This document shows, piece by piece, positions 17,339-27,969 of a DNA stretch of 64,000 nucleotides (position 1 is the first letter of the stretch; every line of letters starts with the position of its first letter). The stretch covers positions 124,001-188,000 of the forward strand of contig NZ_JANQNS010000015.1 in the NCBI RefSeq assembly GCF_028279465.1. The letters run 5' to 3'. The translations under genes were made by a program, and so were the position numbers. The stretch comes from Parasphingopyxis sp. Its GTDB lineage: Bacteria > Pseudomonadota > Alphaproteobacteria > Sphingomonadales > Sphingomonadaceae. The notes below the pieces were generated by a model that did no database searches, had not been told where the DNA came from, and was given only the letters and a program-made list of their open reading frames with translations.

Positions 17339-18265
17339 TTACTGCACTCGCTCGACGGCGATGCCGGCCTCGGCCAGAAAATCCTGCACGGTGAACTGTC
17401 CGGCCAGATGCCCAGCGCCGACTGCCATGAATACCGTGCCCGGTTCGGCGAGCCGTTCTTCGATCCATTCCGCCCAATTGGCGTTGCGGCGGGTCAACAG
17501 CGCTTCGCGCAGCGGATCGGATTCGACAAGTTCGCCGTCGAAGGCTTCGGCGATGGCCGCTTCGTCGCCGCGGCGCCAGGCGCTGAGCATCGCGGCGAAC
17601 TCCTCGCGCGCTTCCTCGACCGATCCGACTACGGAGCTCAGGAAGTAGCGCTGGGCTTCTTCGGGCAGCGTATCGAAAAAGCCGAGCTGCTCAGCCGGCG
17701 TTTCGAGGCCCGAGATCGGCTTTTCGGCGAGCTCGAACATCAGCTCGAGCTGTTCTTCCACGCCGCTCTCGGGATCGAGCCCAAGATCGGCCAGTGTCAC
17801 TTGCACCAGCATCAGCGCCGCCGCCCAGGTTTCCAGCCCATTCAGGAAGGATTCGGGAAAGGGGCCGCGTTCGATCATCGCGGCGAGTTCGGCCTGCACG
17901 TCTTCATCCACGCGCTCGCCGATTGGGGGCAGATCGGGCGAAATGCCGAGCCGCATCAGCAGTAGCGCGGCATCGCTCTGCTCGCCCGAGATCACGGTTT
18001 CGATGACCAGATTGTCCGATTCGGCGATGGCCGCGTCGATCGTCGCGTTGCGCCATTCGAAGCCGGTCGGCAGGATATGGATCGTGCCGAAGAGCCAGAT
18101 CGTCGTATCCTCGTCGGCGATCCGCCAGAGCGCGGGCGATATTTCGGGCGCCGTTTCCGCCGCTACAGGCGCGGGTGCCGGTTCGGCCGTTTGTGGAGCC
18201 TGTGCCTGGGCGCAGGCCGTGAGAAAGATGCCGGTCAGCGCGGCGGTGATCATCTTCAATTTCAT
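17339..18265 (-). CDS. TraB/GumN family lipoprotein (copy 1)
   Basis: The product is 308 residues with a lipoprotein signal (lipobox LTAC) and the TraB/GumN signature WLFGTIHILP near the N-terminus and GAGHLAG near the C-terminus. This family is related to EreA/TIKI-type metalloproteases, so a periplasmic hydrolase role is possible but unproven. It lies directly downstream of a second member with the same architecture and the same ERVQ ending, indicating a tandem duplication. I placed the start at MKLKMI. Confidence 0.85.
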   Translation of the reverse strand: MKLKMITAALTGIFLTACAQAQAPQTAEPAPAPVAAETAPEISPALWRIADEDTTIWLFGTIHILPTGFEWRNATIDAAIAESDNLVIETVISGEQSDAALLLMRLGISPDLPPIGERVDEDVQAELAAMIERGPFPESFLNGLETWAAALMLVQVTLADLGLDPESGVEEQLELMFELAEKPISGLETPAEQLGFFDTLPEEAQRYFLSSVVGSVEEAREEFAAMLSAWRRGDEAAIAEAFDGELVESDPLREALLTRRNANWAEWIEERLAEPGTVFMAVGAGHLAGQFTVQDFLAEAGIAVERVQ

Positions 18266-18308
18266 GGCGATCCCTATCTGCGATTTGCCCGGTAAAGAAA
18301 AGCCTGCA

Positions 18309-19265
18309 TCACTGCACGCGCTCGATGGCATAGCCGCGCGCTTCGAGCATGGTCTGGACCGATGCTGTGCCGGCGAGGTGGCAGGCTCCGACGGCGAACA
18401 GCACATCGCCGGGGCGGTCCAGCCGGTCCACCAGCCATTCGATCCAGTTGGCATTGCGTTGGACGAGCAAAAGCTCCCGCAGCACCGGCGGGAAATTGTC
18501 CGCATCGTCGCACTGTTCGGCCATGGTGCCCATATTGCCCGTCACCCAGCCCTGCAGAAGCGTATCCTCCGCGGCGCTTTCGGAATCCGGCGGGCCCGAT
18601 CCAACCAGGCTTTCCAGCAGTTCGCGCTGCCGCTCTTCGGTTTGCAGGCGGAAGAAATCGATCTGCTCCATCGGCCGTTCGACAGCGCCGATCGGCTTGT
18701 CCTGCGCGTCGAAGATATCGATCAGCTGATATTCGACGCCGGTCGCCGCATAGTCCTCGCCTTCGCCATAGGCGTTTTCGAAGGATGCGGCGATCAGATA
18801 GAGGATGACCATCCAAGTCTGCATCTGATCGAGTTCATCGAGCTCGATAGAGCTGTATTTGATCACCTCCCAAAGCGGCATCCGATATTCGCGCGATACG
18901 CGATTGAGGATCGGCACGGGCTCGTCCAGCATCATCATCGCCGCGAAACGCTCGGTATCGGCATATAATTCCGCGGCTTCCTCCTCGCTGGATTCGAGGA
19001 TCAGCTCGTCCGCCTCGGCGATGATCGCGTCGAGCTCCGGGCTGCGCCAGGCGAAGCTGTGGGGCAGCACGTGATTGGTCCCGAACAGCCAGATGCGCGT
19101 GTCCGCGTCCGACAGAAGCCAGATCGCCGGTTGCGGCGCGCCGGCTTCAAGCGTGCGATCCGGTTCCACGGACGGTTCAGGCGGCGGTGCTGCCGGGGCG
19201 GCGACCGCAAACAGCGGCAGCGCGGCGGCGCGGATCGCAAATTTCAGGACTGATCGGAGCGGCAT
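18309..19265 (-). CDS. TraB/GumN family protein (copy 2)
   Basis: This 318-residue secreted paralogue of the next gene has an ordinary signal peptide rather than a lipobox. It keeps WLFGTNHVLP and GACHLAG, with Asn replacing Ile and Cys replacing Gly inside the two signatures. It lies 43 bases upstream of copy 1 on the same strand, so the two are probably cotranscribed from the region divergent to glyQ. The function is unknown. Confidence 0.83.
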   Translation of the reverse strand: MPLRSVLKFAIRAAALPLFAVAAPAAPPPEPSVEPDRTLEAGAPQPAIWLLSDADTRIWLFGTNHVLPHSFAWRSPELDAIIAEADELILESSEEEAAELYADTERFAAMMMLDEPVPILNRVSREYRMPLWEVIKYSSIELDELDQMQTWMVILYLIAASFENAYGEGEDYAATGVEYQLIDIFDAQDKPIGAVERPMEQIDFFRLQTEERQRELLESLVGSGPPDSESAAEDTLLQGWVTGNMGTMAEQCDDADNFPPVLRELLLVQRNANWIEWLVDRLDRPGDVLFAVGACHLAGTASVQTMLEARGYAIERVQ

Positions 19266-19466
19266 CTACTCTACTTTCGCGGGCGTCGGACATGGTCGAC
19301 AGGATTTGCGCCGCCGTCAACCATTTGGTGGCGGTTTGCGGCGACTGCCGGGCTGTGGGCATCCGCGCTATGCTTCGCTTGACCCGTGCGGCCGCATGCG
19401 CCAATCCGCGCGCACCGTTTATTGCAACTGCGAAGGCATGGCTTCGCGCAGCCGAAGGGCCGACCA

Positions 19467-20339
19467 TTGGGCGATAAAACCCCGCTCAGTTTCCAGCGCT
19501 TGATCCTCACGCTTCACGATTATTGGAGCGACAAGGGGTGCGTGATCCTGCAGCCCTATGATCTCGAAATGGGGGCTGGGACCTTCCACCCCGCCACGAC
19601 GCTGCGCGCGCTCGGTCCCGATCCGTGGAACGCGGCCTATGTGCAGCCATCGCGCCGCCCGACCGACGGCCGCTATGGCGAAAATCCGAACCGGCTTCAG
19701 CATTATTACCAGTATCAGGTGATCCTGAAACCGAGCCCCACCGATATCCAGCAGCTCTATCTCGACAGTCTGGTCGCGATCGGCATCGATCCGCTCAAAC
19801 ACGATATCCGCTTCGTCGAGGACGATTGGGAAAGCCCGACGCTCGGCGCCTGGGGGCTGGGCTGGGAGGTCTGGTGCGACGGGATGGAGGTGACGCAGTT
19901 CACCTATTTTCAGCAGGTTGGGGGCTTCGATTGCAAGCCCGTGTCGGGCGAGCTGACATACGGGCTGGAACGCCTCGCCATGTACATTCAGGGCGTCGAC
20001 AGCGTCTACGATCTCGCCTTCAACGATGACGGTGTCAGCTATGGCGACGTCTTCCTCGATAACGAAAAGCAATTCAGTGCCTGGAATTTCGAGCACGCCA
20101 ATACCGAAACCCTGTTCCAATGGTTCAAGGACGCGTCGGCAGAGGCGAAGAACTGCATCGCGGCCGAACTGCCGCTCCCTGCCTATGATCAGGCGATCAA
20201 GGCCAGCCATATCTTCAACCTGTTGCAGGCGCGCGGCGTAATCTCGGTCGCTGAGCGCCAGGCCTATATCGGCCGCGTCCGCGATCTCGCGGTGGGCGCG
20301 TGCGAAGCGCATATGGCGAAGAACGGGTGGGCGGCGTGA
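19467..20339 (+). CDS. glyQ: Glycyl-tRNA synthetase alpha subunit
   Basis: GlyQ is the catalytic subunit of the alpha2beta2 glycyl-tRNA synthetase. The chain shows [15 protein letters not shown], the [14 protein letters not shown] motif and the [24 protein letters not shown] signature. No ATG fits the usual N-terminus, so I propose the TTG before GDKTPLSF with GAAGGG upstream, giving 290 residues; a longer start 81 bases upstream cannot be excluded. Normally it abuts glyS, but here a 451-base insert separates them. Confidence 0.93.
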   Translation: MGDKTPLSFQRLILTLHDYWSDKGCVILQPYDLEMGAGTFHPATTLRALGPDPWNAAYVQPSRRPTDGRYGENPNRLQHYYQYQVILKPSPTDIQQLYLDSLVAIGIDPLKHDIRFVEDDWESPTLGAWGLGWEVWCDGMEVTQFTYFQQVGGFDCKPVSGELTYGLERLAMYIQGVDSVYDLAFNDDGVSYGDVFLDNEKQFSAWNFEHANTETLFQWFKDASAEAKNCIAAELPLPAYDQAIKASHIFNLLQARGVISVAERQAYIGRVRDLAVGACEAHMAKNGWAA

Positions 20340-20340
20340 G

Positions 20341-20390
20341 TCCTCCCCGGCACGGGGAGGGGGACCGCGCGCAGCGCGGTGGAGGGGGCT
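20341..20390 (+). repeat. Left 50-bp inverted repeat flanking the DUF559 gene
   Basis: This starts two bases after the glyQ stop. It begins TCCTCCCCGG, contains an inner hairpin (CCGCGC/GCGCGG) and ends GTGGAGGGGGCT. It is the inverted counterpart of 20735-20784 with 42 of 50 matching bases. Seven of the eight differences fall in the inner hairpin, where both arms changed together. Confidence 0.9.
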
Positions 20391-20398
20391 CTGCATCT

Positions 20399-20791
20399 TT
20401 GCGCCGTCCGGAAACCTATACCGCACGCCGTCTGCGTCGTGAGATGACGTTGCCGGAGACACTGCTTTGGAAACAAATCAGAGGGAAACGATTGGGCCAC
20501 AAGTTTCGTCGGCAATACCCAATTGGCCCTTATATCGCCGATTTCTATTGTTCCTCCGCAAGGCTCGTGGTCGAAATCGACGGGCAGGCGCATGACAATG
20601 CCATACGCTCGGAAAGGGATGTAAACCGGGATCGGTTTTTCGCCGAGAATGGCTATAGTGTGCTTCATATCAGGGCGGCCGAAATCTTGAGTAACATGGA
20701 AGAGGCTTTGCAGGTTATCGCTTCGCGAGTCGAAAGCCCCCTCCACCAGCCTTCGGCTGGTCCCCCTCCCCGTACCGGGGAGGATATCTGA
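20399..20791 (+). CDS. DUF559 (Vsr-like) endonuclease-domain protein
   Basis: About 130 residues carry the DUF559 pattern: LRREMTLPETLLWKQIRG, KFRRQYPIGPYIADFYC and LVVEIDG, then VNRDRFFAENGYSVLHI. This is a small PD-(D/E)XK-type fold related to Vsr mismatch endonuclease; its biological role is not established. The start is uncertain (TTG at 20399 behind repeat-borne GGAGGGGG, or ATG at 20444). The last 19 residues are encoded by the right inverted repeat, and its TGA overlaps the glyS ATG, so translation is coupled to glyS. Confidence 0.75.
   Translation: MRRPETYTARRLRREMTLPETLLWKQIRGKRLGHKFRRQYPIGPYIADFYCSSARLVVEIDGQAHDNAIRSERDVNRDRFFAENGYSVLHIRAAEILSNMEEALQVIASRVESPLHQPSAGPPPRTGEDI
20735..20784 (+). 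repeat. Right 50-bp inverted repeat flanking the DUF559 gene
   Basis: This is the inverted copy of 20341-20390. It begins AGCCCCCTCCACC, has an inner hairpin CCAGCC/GGCTGG and ends CCCCGTACCGGGGAGGA. It lies inside the 3' end of the DUF559 reading frame and stops six bases before the glyS start, supplying part of its leader. Confidence 0.9.
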
Positions 20792-22998
20792 TGGCCGATT
20801 TCCTGCTCGAACTGCTGTCTGAAGAAATCCCGGCGCGGATGCAGCGCAAGGCGCGCGCAGACCTCGAACGCCTGTTCACGGCCGAGCTGGAGGGTGCAGG
20901 CCTAAAGGCCGAAAGCATCGAAACTTATTCCACGCCGCGCCGGCTGGCGTTGATCGCGCGCGGGCTGCCGACCGAAACCGAAGCGACTCGCGAGGAGCGC
21001 AAGGGGCCCAAGGCCGACGCGCCCGATCAGGCGATCGACGGTTTTCTGCGGTCTACGGGTCTGACCCGCGACGATCTGGAAACCCGCGACGTGAAGGGCA
21101 AGCCGACGCTGTTCGCGGTGATCGACAAGCCGGGCCGCAAGACGGCGGACGTGCTGGGCGAGGCGATCCCCGCCATCGTCCGCGCCTTTCCCTGGCCCAA
21201 ATCGATGCGCTGGGGTTCAGCCTCGGCGAGCACCGAGAGCCTGCGCTGGGTCCGCCCGTTGCAGGGTATCGTCGCGATCCTCGGCAAAGACCTCGTCGCA
21301 TGCGAAATCGACGGCATCGCTTCGGGCTATGAAACGGTCGGGCACCGCTTCCATCATCAGGGCGTGGTCACCATCGGCGGGGCGGACGACTATGCCGAGA
21401 AGCTCCGCGCCTGCCATGTGGTCGTCGACCATAAGGAGCGCGAGGGCATCATCCGCACGCGCGCCGATGCGCTGGCCGAGGCGGCCGGTCTCACCCGCAA
21501 GCAGGACCCGGGACTGGTCGAGGAAAATGCCGGGCTGACCGAATGGCCGGTGCCGCTGCTAGGCAGCTTCGACGAAGCGTTTCTTGAGGTCGCGCCCGAG
21601 GCGATCACGCTCGCGATGCGCAGCCACCAGAAATATTTCGCCTGCCTGAAACCGGACGGCAGCCTCTCGCCCCATTTCATCTGCGTCGCGAATCTGGAGC
21701 CCGCAGACGATGGCGCGCATGTCGTCGCGGGCAACGAAAAAGTGCTGGCCGCGCGGCTGTCCGACGCCAAGTTCTTCTGGGAGCAAGACCAGAAGGTGCC
21801 GCTCGCCGAGCAGGCGAAAAAGCTCGACCAGATCGTCTTCCACGAAAAGCTCGGCACGGTGGCCGATAAGGTGGAGCGTGTCGCCAAGCTCGCGCGCTGG
21901 CTGGCGGAAGAGGGGATCGTCCCCAATGCCGATCCCGACAAGGCCGAACAGGCTGCGCGCCTCGCAAAGGCCGATCTCGTCACCGGCATGGTCGGCGAAT
22001 TCGCGGACCTCCAGGGGATCATGGGCGGCTATTATGCGGCCAATGAAGGGCTAGACGAAGAAGTCGCCGCGGCGATCCGCGATCACTACAAGCCGGTGGG
22101 GCAGGGCGACGAAGTGCCGACCGCGCCGGTGACGGTGGCTGTGTCGTTAGCGGACAAATTGGATACGTTGGCGACCTTTTTCATTATCGAACAGAAACCC
22201 ACTGGTTCGAGAGATCCATACGCCTTACGCCGAGCCATGTTGGCTATTGTTCGGCTGTGGCTGGCCAACAGTATTCGTCACGGCTGGACAGAAGTTTGGA
22301 TCCAAGCTTCTGAATATGCCTATGAACCGGTGCTTGCAGAAAAGCTAAGAGACTTGGGCTCTGTCGCCGAAGGCTTAGCTGCGTATCGCTGGCCGAGCCA
22401 ACCCGATCAGGATGATTATGGCATAACACAGGATGTTATTTACGCCTTTCGCTTTGAGGCTGAAGCGACCGACAATGCGGTCAAAAAAGCGCCTGTCGAA
22501 CTCAGCGAATTCATCGTAGATCGCCTCAAAGTCCAACAGCGCGAGGCCGGTGTCCGGCACGATTTGATCGATGCGGTGTTTGCGCTGGGCGGGGAGGACG
22601 ATCTCGTCCGGCTGCTCGCGCGGGTCAAAGCGCTGCAGGCTTTCCTCAAGACGGCTGACGGCGCGAACCTGCTTGCTGGGTATAAACGTGCGGCGAATAT
22701 CCTCAAAAAGGAGGAGTGGGAGCCGGTCGAGGGCGACTATTCGCCTGAACCCGAAGAGGCGTTGCTGCGTGAGGCGCTGAAGCGGGCCGAACCGGAGGCC
22801 GAGGCCGCGATCGAAGCGGAGGATTTCGAAAAGGCGATGGCGGCGCTCGCCACGCTGCGCAAACCGATCGATGCGTTCTTCGACACAGTCACGGTGAATG
22901 ACGACGATCCGGTCAAGCGCGCTGCACGGCTCGGCATGCTCGCGCGGTTCCGCGACGCCGTCCATCGGGTCGCCGATTTCTCGAAGATCGAAGGATGA
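20791..22998 (+). CDS. glyS: Glycyl-tRNA synthetase beta subunit
   Basis: GlyS (735 residues) is the tRNA-binding subunit partnering GlyQ. Recognisable segments are LLSEEIPARMQ at the N-terminus, TPRRLAL, SMRWG, MRSHQKYFA, EKPTGSRDPYALRRA (here QKPTG) and DRLKVQQREAGVRHDLIDAV. Codons from about 22141 to 22500 are clearly less G+C-rich (TTA, CTA, AGA) than the rest, and the protein there has an extended linker. The frame is intact throughout. Confidence 0.95.
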   Translation: MADFLLELLSEEIPARMQRKARADLERLFTAELEGAGLKAESIETYSTPRRLALIARGLPTETEATREERKGPKADAPDQAIDGFLRSTGLTRDDLETRDVKGKPTLFAVIDKPGRKTADVLGEAIPAIVRAFPWPKSMRWGSASASTESLRWVRPLQGIVAILGKDLVACEIDGIASGYETVGHRFHHQGVVTIGGADDYAEKLRACHVVVDHKEREGIIRTRADALAEAAGLTRKQDPGLVEENAGLTEWPVPLLGSFDEAFLEVAPEAITLAMRSHQKYFACLKPDGSLSPHFICVANLEPADDGAHVVAGNEKVLAARLSDAKFFWEQDQKVPLAEQAKKLDQIVFHEKLGTVADKVERVAKLARWLAEEGIVPNADPDKAEQAARLAKADLVTGMVGEFADLQGIMGGYYAANEGLDEEVAAAIRDHYKPVGQGDEVPTAPVTVAVSLADKLDTLATFFIIEQKPTGSRDPYALRRAMLAIVRLWLANSIRHGWTEVWIQASEYAYEPVLAEKLRDLGSVAEGLAAYRWPSQPDQDDYGITQDVIYAFRFEAEATDNAVKKAPVELSEFIVDRLKVQQREAGVRHDLIDAVFALGGEDDLVRLLARVKALQAFLKTADGANLLAGYKRAANILKKEEWEPVEGDYSPEPEEALLREALKRAEPEAEAAIEAEDFEKAMAALATLRKPIDAFFDTVTVNDDDPVKRAARLGMLARFRDAVHRVADFSKIEG

Positions 22999-23027
22999 GC
23001 ATGCGTTCTCGCATCTTGAACAGGAAT

Positions 23028-23066
23028 CCTCTCTCCCCTTGCGGGAGAGAGGTTTGGAGAGAGGGG
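23028..23066 (+). repeat. Left arm of an inverted-repeat pair between glyS and ppdK
   Basis: CTCTCCCCTTGCGGGAGAG-type sequence (itself a hairpin) followed by TTTGGAGAGAGGGG. It is an imperfect inverted match of 23113-23151. It belongs to the same style of polypyrimidine/polypurine palindrome as the repeats around the DUF559 gene but is not the same sequence. Confidence 0.75.
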
Positions 23067-23071
23067 ATCGC

Positions 23072-23090
23072 GAAGCGATTTTTGACCTCG
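23072..23090 (+). terminator. Possible short terminator after glyS
   Basis: A five-base stem (ATCGC, loop GAA, GCGAT) is followed by TTTTT inside the repeat pair. The stem is short, so termination may be weak. Confidence 0.35.
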
Positions 23091-23112
23091 GTGGCATCGA
23101 GCCGCCTCGCTC

Positions 23113-23151
23113 AACCCCCTCTCCCTAGCCCTCTCCCGCAAGGGGAGAGGG
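23113..23151 (+). repeat. Right arm of the inverted-repeat pair before ppdK
   Basis: AACCCCCTCTCCCTAGC leads into the hairpin CCCTCTCCCGCAAGGGGAGAGGG. It ends 12 bases before the ppdK start; the GGAGG ribosome-binding site follows immediately. Confidence 0.75.
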
Positions 23152-23163
23152 AATGGAGGTAAG

Positions 23164-25829
<2,666 letters not shown>

Positions 25830-25833
<4 letters not shown>

Positions 25834-26372
25834 AGCTGGCGCTGAGAATCCTCTTCGCGCTGATCCTCGGCATCGCGATCGGGCTCGGCGCGACCTGGCT
25901 CTCGTTGCGCGCGGGTATCTCGGCCTTCGAAGAACGCAGCGGGCCATGGATCACGTCGCGCGATTTCGGCTCCGAGGAGGCCAGTGACCGGACGCGCGCC
26001 ATCGTTGCCGTGCGCGGCCTGATGGCGCTGCCGGCCAGCGAAGCGATTTATTTCAACGCGGCGACCGATAGCGAGGGGAGGGCGCTGGATGGCGGCTGCC
26101 GCTATCGCATTTCCGGCCCACCACTGGCTGCGCGCTGGTGGAGCGTGACCGCCTATGGTGCGGACGCCCACCTTATTCCCAATCCGGGCCACGCCTATTC
26201 GGCAGGCGGCGACGGCGCCGAGGCCGTTCTCGCACAGACTGGCCCGGAGCCGGGGATAGGCGAGGTCGCGACTCTGGACGGCGAGCCGTTCGAACTGACG
26301 CTGCGCGCATACGGGCCCGGCGAAGACCTTCTGGACGGCGAATTGCCGGCCATCGAGAGGCTATCATGCTGA
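25830..26372 (+). CDS. DUF1214 domain protein, membrane-anchored
   Basis: The 180-residue product has one N-terminal membrane helix (LRILFALILGIAIGLGATWL) and a soluble domain with YFNAATDSEGRALDG and WWSVTAYGADAHLIPN, as in the C-terminal DUF1214 half of larger DUF1254/DUF1214 proteins. Its ATG overlaps the ppdK stop and its own stop overlaps the next ATG. The function is not known. The usual single protein appears here as two small adjacent genes. Confidence 0.8.
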
Positions 26373-26887
26373 GCAGGATTGGCTGGATCGCCTTGGTCAC
26401 GGGTGTCGCGATGATGGTCTACTGGACCGCGATGGCGCTGATTCCGGGGACCATGATGCACATGGCGATGGGGCGGCTCGAGCAAAATGCGGGCGTGAAC
26501 AGCATGGGCCATGCGCCACTGAGCACGGCCGAGCGGCGGATCATCGTCCGGCCGAGCCCCGATCTCGCCTATTCGACCTGCCTGTTCGATGTCAGCGCGG
26601 GGCCGGTCGAAATTTCGGTGCCGCCGATCGATGCGCCCTATTGGTCGCTCTCCGTTTATGACGCGCAGACGAACGCCATATTCGTCCGCAACGATCGCGA
26701 GGCAGACCAACGGCCTATCCGGATAGCGTTGACGGGCCCTGGTCAGACTGCGCCGGATGGGTTGGAGGCAGTGCGCGTATCGACGGATCGCGGTTTGGCG
26801 CTGGTCCGCATCTTGGTGCCTGAACGGGATGCGTTCGACGCCATCGACGCGGCGCGGCGCTCGGCGAGCTGCAGTCTGGTGGAATAG
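26366..26887 (+). CDS. DUF1254 domain protein, membrane-anchored
   Basis: The 173-residue product has an N-terminal hydrophobic anchor and a domain with PSPDLAYSTCLFDVSAGPV and PYWSLSVYDAQTNAIFVRND, matching DUF1254. It overlaps the DUF1214 gene by seven bases, so the two proteins are probably made together and may form one complex in the periplasm. Their role is unknown. Confidence 0.8.
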   Translation: MLSRIGWIALVTGVAMMVYWTAMALIPGTMMHMAMGRLEQNAGVNSMGHAPLSTAERRIIVRPSPDLAYSTCLFDVSAGPVEISVPPIDAPYWSLSVYDAQTNAIFVRNDREADQRPIRIALTGPGQTAPDGLEAVRVSTDRGLALVRILVPERDAFDAIDAARRSASCSLVE

Positions 26888-26916
26888 TTACCTGCCGGGC
26901 GCGGCAAGAAATCGGA

Positions 26917-26945
26917 CGGAGCCGGGAGAGAGGAACCCGGCTCCG
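26917..26945. terminator. Stem-loop between convergent DUF1254 and tadC genes
   Basis: A perfect 10-bp stem CGGAGCCGGG/CCCGGCTCCG with a nine-base loop lies between two convergent genes. Neither strand has an immediate long T-run (ATTTCTT follows a few bases later on the minus strand), so it is a probable but imperfect bidirectional terminator. Confidence 0.55.
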
Positions 26946-26956
26946 CCGCGATATCA

Positions 26957-27949
26957 TCAGCCAACGAGATTGTCCGAGATCGAGCAGGCCGCAGGGCCAA
27001 GGATCACGACGAACAGCGTCGGCAGGATGAAGAGGATCAGCGGAACGGTCATGATCGCCGGCAGGCGCGCGGCCTTTTCCTCGGCGCGCATCATGCGCTC
27101 GTTGCGGAATTCGGCCGAAAGTACGCGCAGCGCACTGGCGAGCGGCGTACCGTATTTCTCGGTCTGGATCATCGTTGTAACCACGCCGCGAACCGCTTCG
27201 AGGTCGACGCGATAGGCGAGATTTTCGAAAGCCTGACGCCGTTCGGTCAGGAAGCCGAGCTCGATCGCCGTCAACGCGAATTCGTCGCCAAGCTCCGGAT
27301 ATGCTGCGCCCAGCTCGCGGGCGACGCGCGTAAAGGCGGCATCGACGGTCAGGCCGGCTTCGGCGCAGATGACCAAGAGGTCGAGCGCATCGGGCAGGCC
27401 CTTGCGGATTTCATCGGAGCGCTTGGCGACCTTATTGGCAACATAAAGGTCCGGCGCCTTGTAGCTGAGCAGCAAGGTGCCGCCGACGATCATGAATTTC
27501 TTGAACGGCGTGTAGTCGGCGAGATAACCAAAACCATAAACGGCAATAGCCAGACCGCCGCCGATGACGATCGGCAGTACCAGCCGTCCGAAAATCACGG
27601 CAACGGCCAGGTCCTTCGAACGGATGCCGGCTTGAGCGAGACGCTGTTGCGCCTTTTCGACCTGTTCGTCCTGAAGCGTGTTGAGCGACTTCAGGAAAGA
27701 GCGCATCCGGTCCGTCGTCTCATTCTTCCGGACGAGCGACTTGCGTTCGCGGCGCGCCGATGCGGTGATCCCGGCTTTGAGCTGTTCGCGGCGGTCGTTG
27801 AGCGATTTGACGCGCTTGGCCATCGGATCGCGCACGGTTGTCGCGGCATAAAGCGCGACGAGCACGGCGAAGGTGGCTACCGCCGCGAGCAAGGTCGCAA
27901 CGAGGATCACATCGATGCCGAGGATCGTGGGTCCGGCAGCTTCAGTCAT
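26957..27949 (-). CDS. tadC: Tad pilus inner-membrane protein TadC
   Basis: TadC is one of the two GspF-like platform proteins of the Tad/Flp pilus machine. The 330-residue protein has an N-terminal helix, a cytoplasmic T2SSF domain (GLPDALDLLVICAEAGLTVDAAF, then EKYGTPLASALRVLSAEFRNERM) and C-terminal helices (MTVPLILFILPTLFVVILGP). It is last in the minus-strand pilus cluster, 20 bases after tadB. Confidence 0.92.
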   Translation of the reverse strand: MTEAAGPTILGIDVILVATLLAAVATFAVLVALYAATTVRDPMAKRVKSLNDRREQLKAGITASARRERKSLVRKNETTDRMRSFLKSLNTLQDEQVEKAQQRLAQAGIRSKDLAVAVIFGRLVLPIVIGGGLAIAVYGFGYLADYTPFKKFMIVGGTLLLSYKAPDLYVANKVAKRSDEIRKGLPDALDLLVICAEAGLTVDAAFTRVARELGAAYPELGDEFALTAIELGFLTERRQAFENLAYRVDLEAVRGVVTTMIQTEKYGTPLASALRVLSAEFRNERMMRAEEKAARLPAIMTVPLILFILPTLFVVILGPAACSISDNLVG

Positions 27950-27969
27950 ATCTGTCTCGCTCCCTCGGC

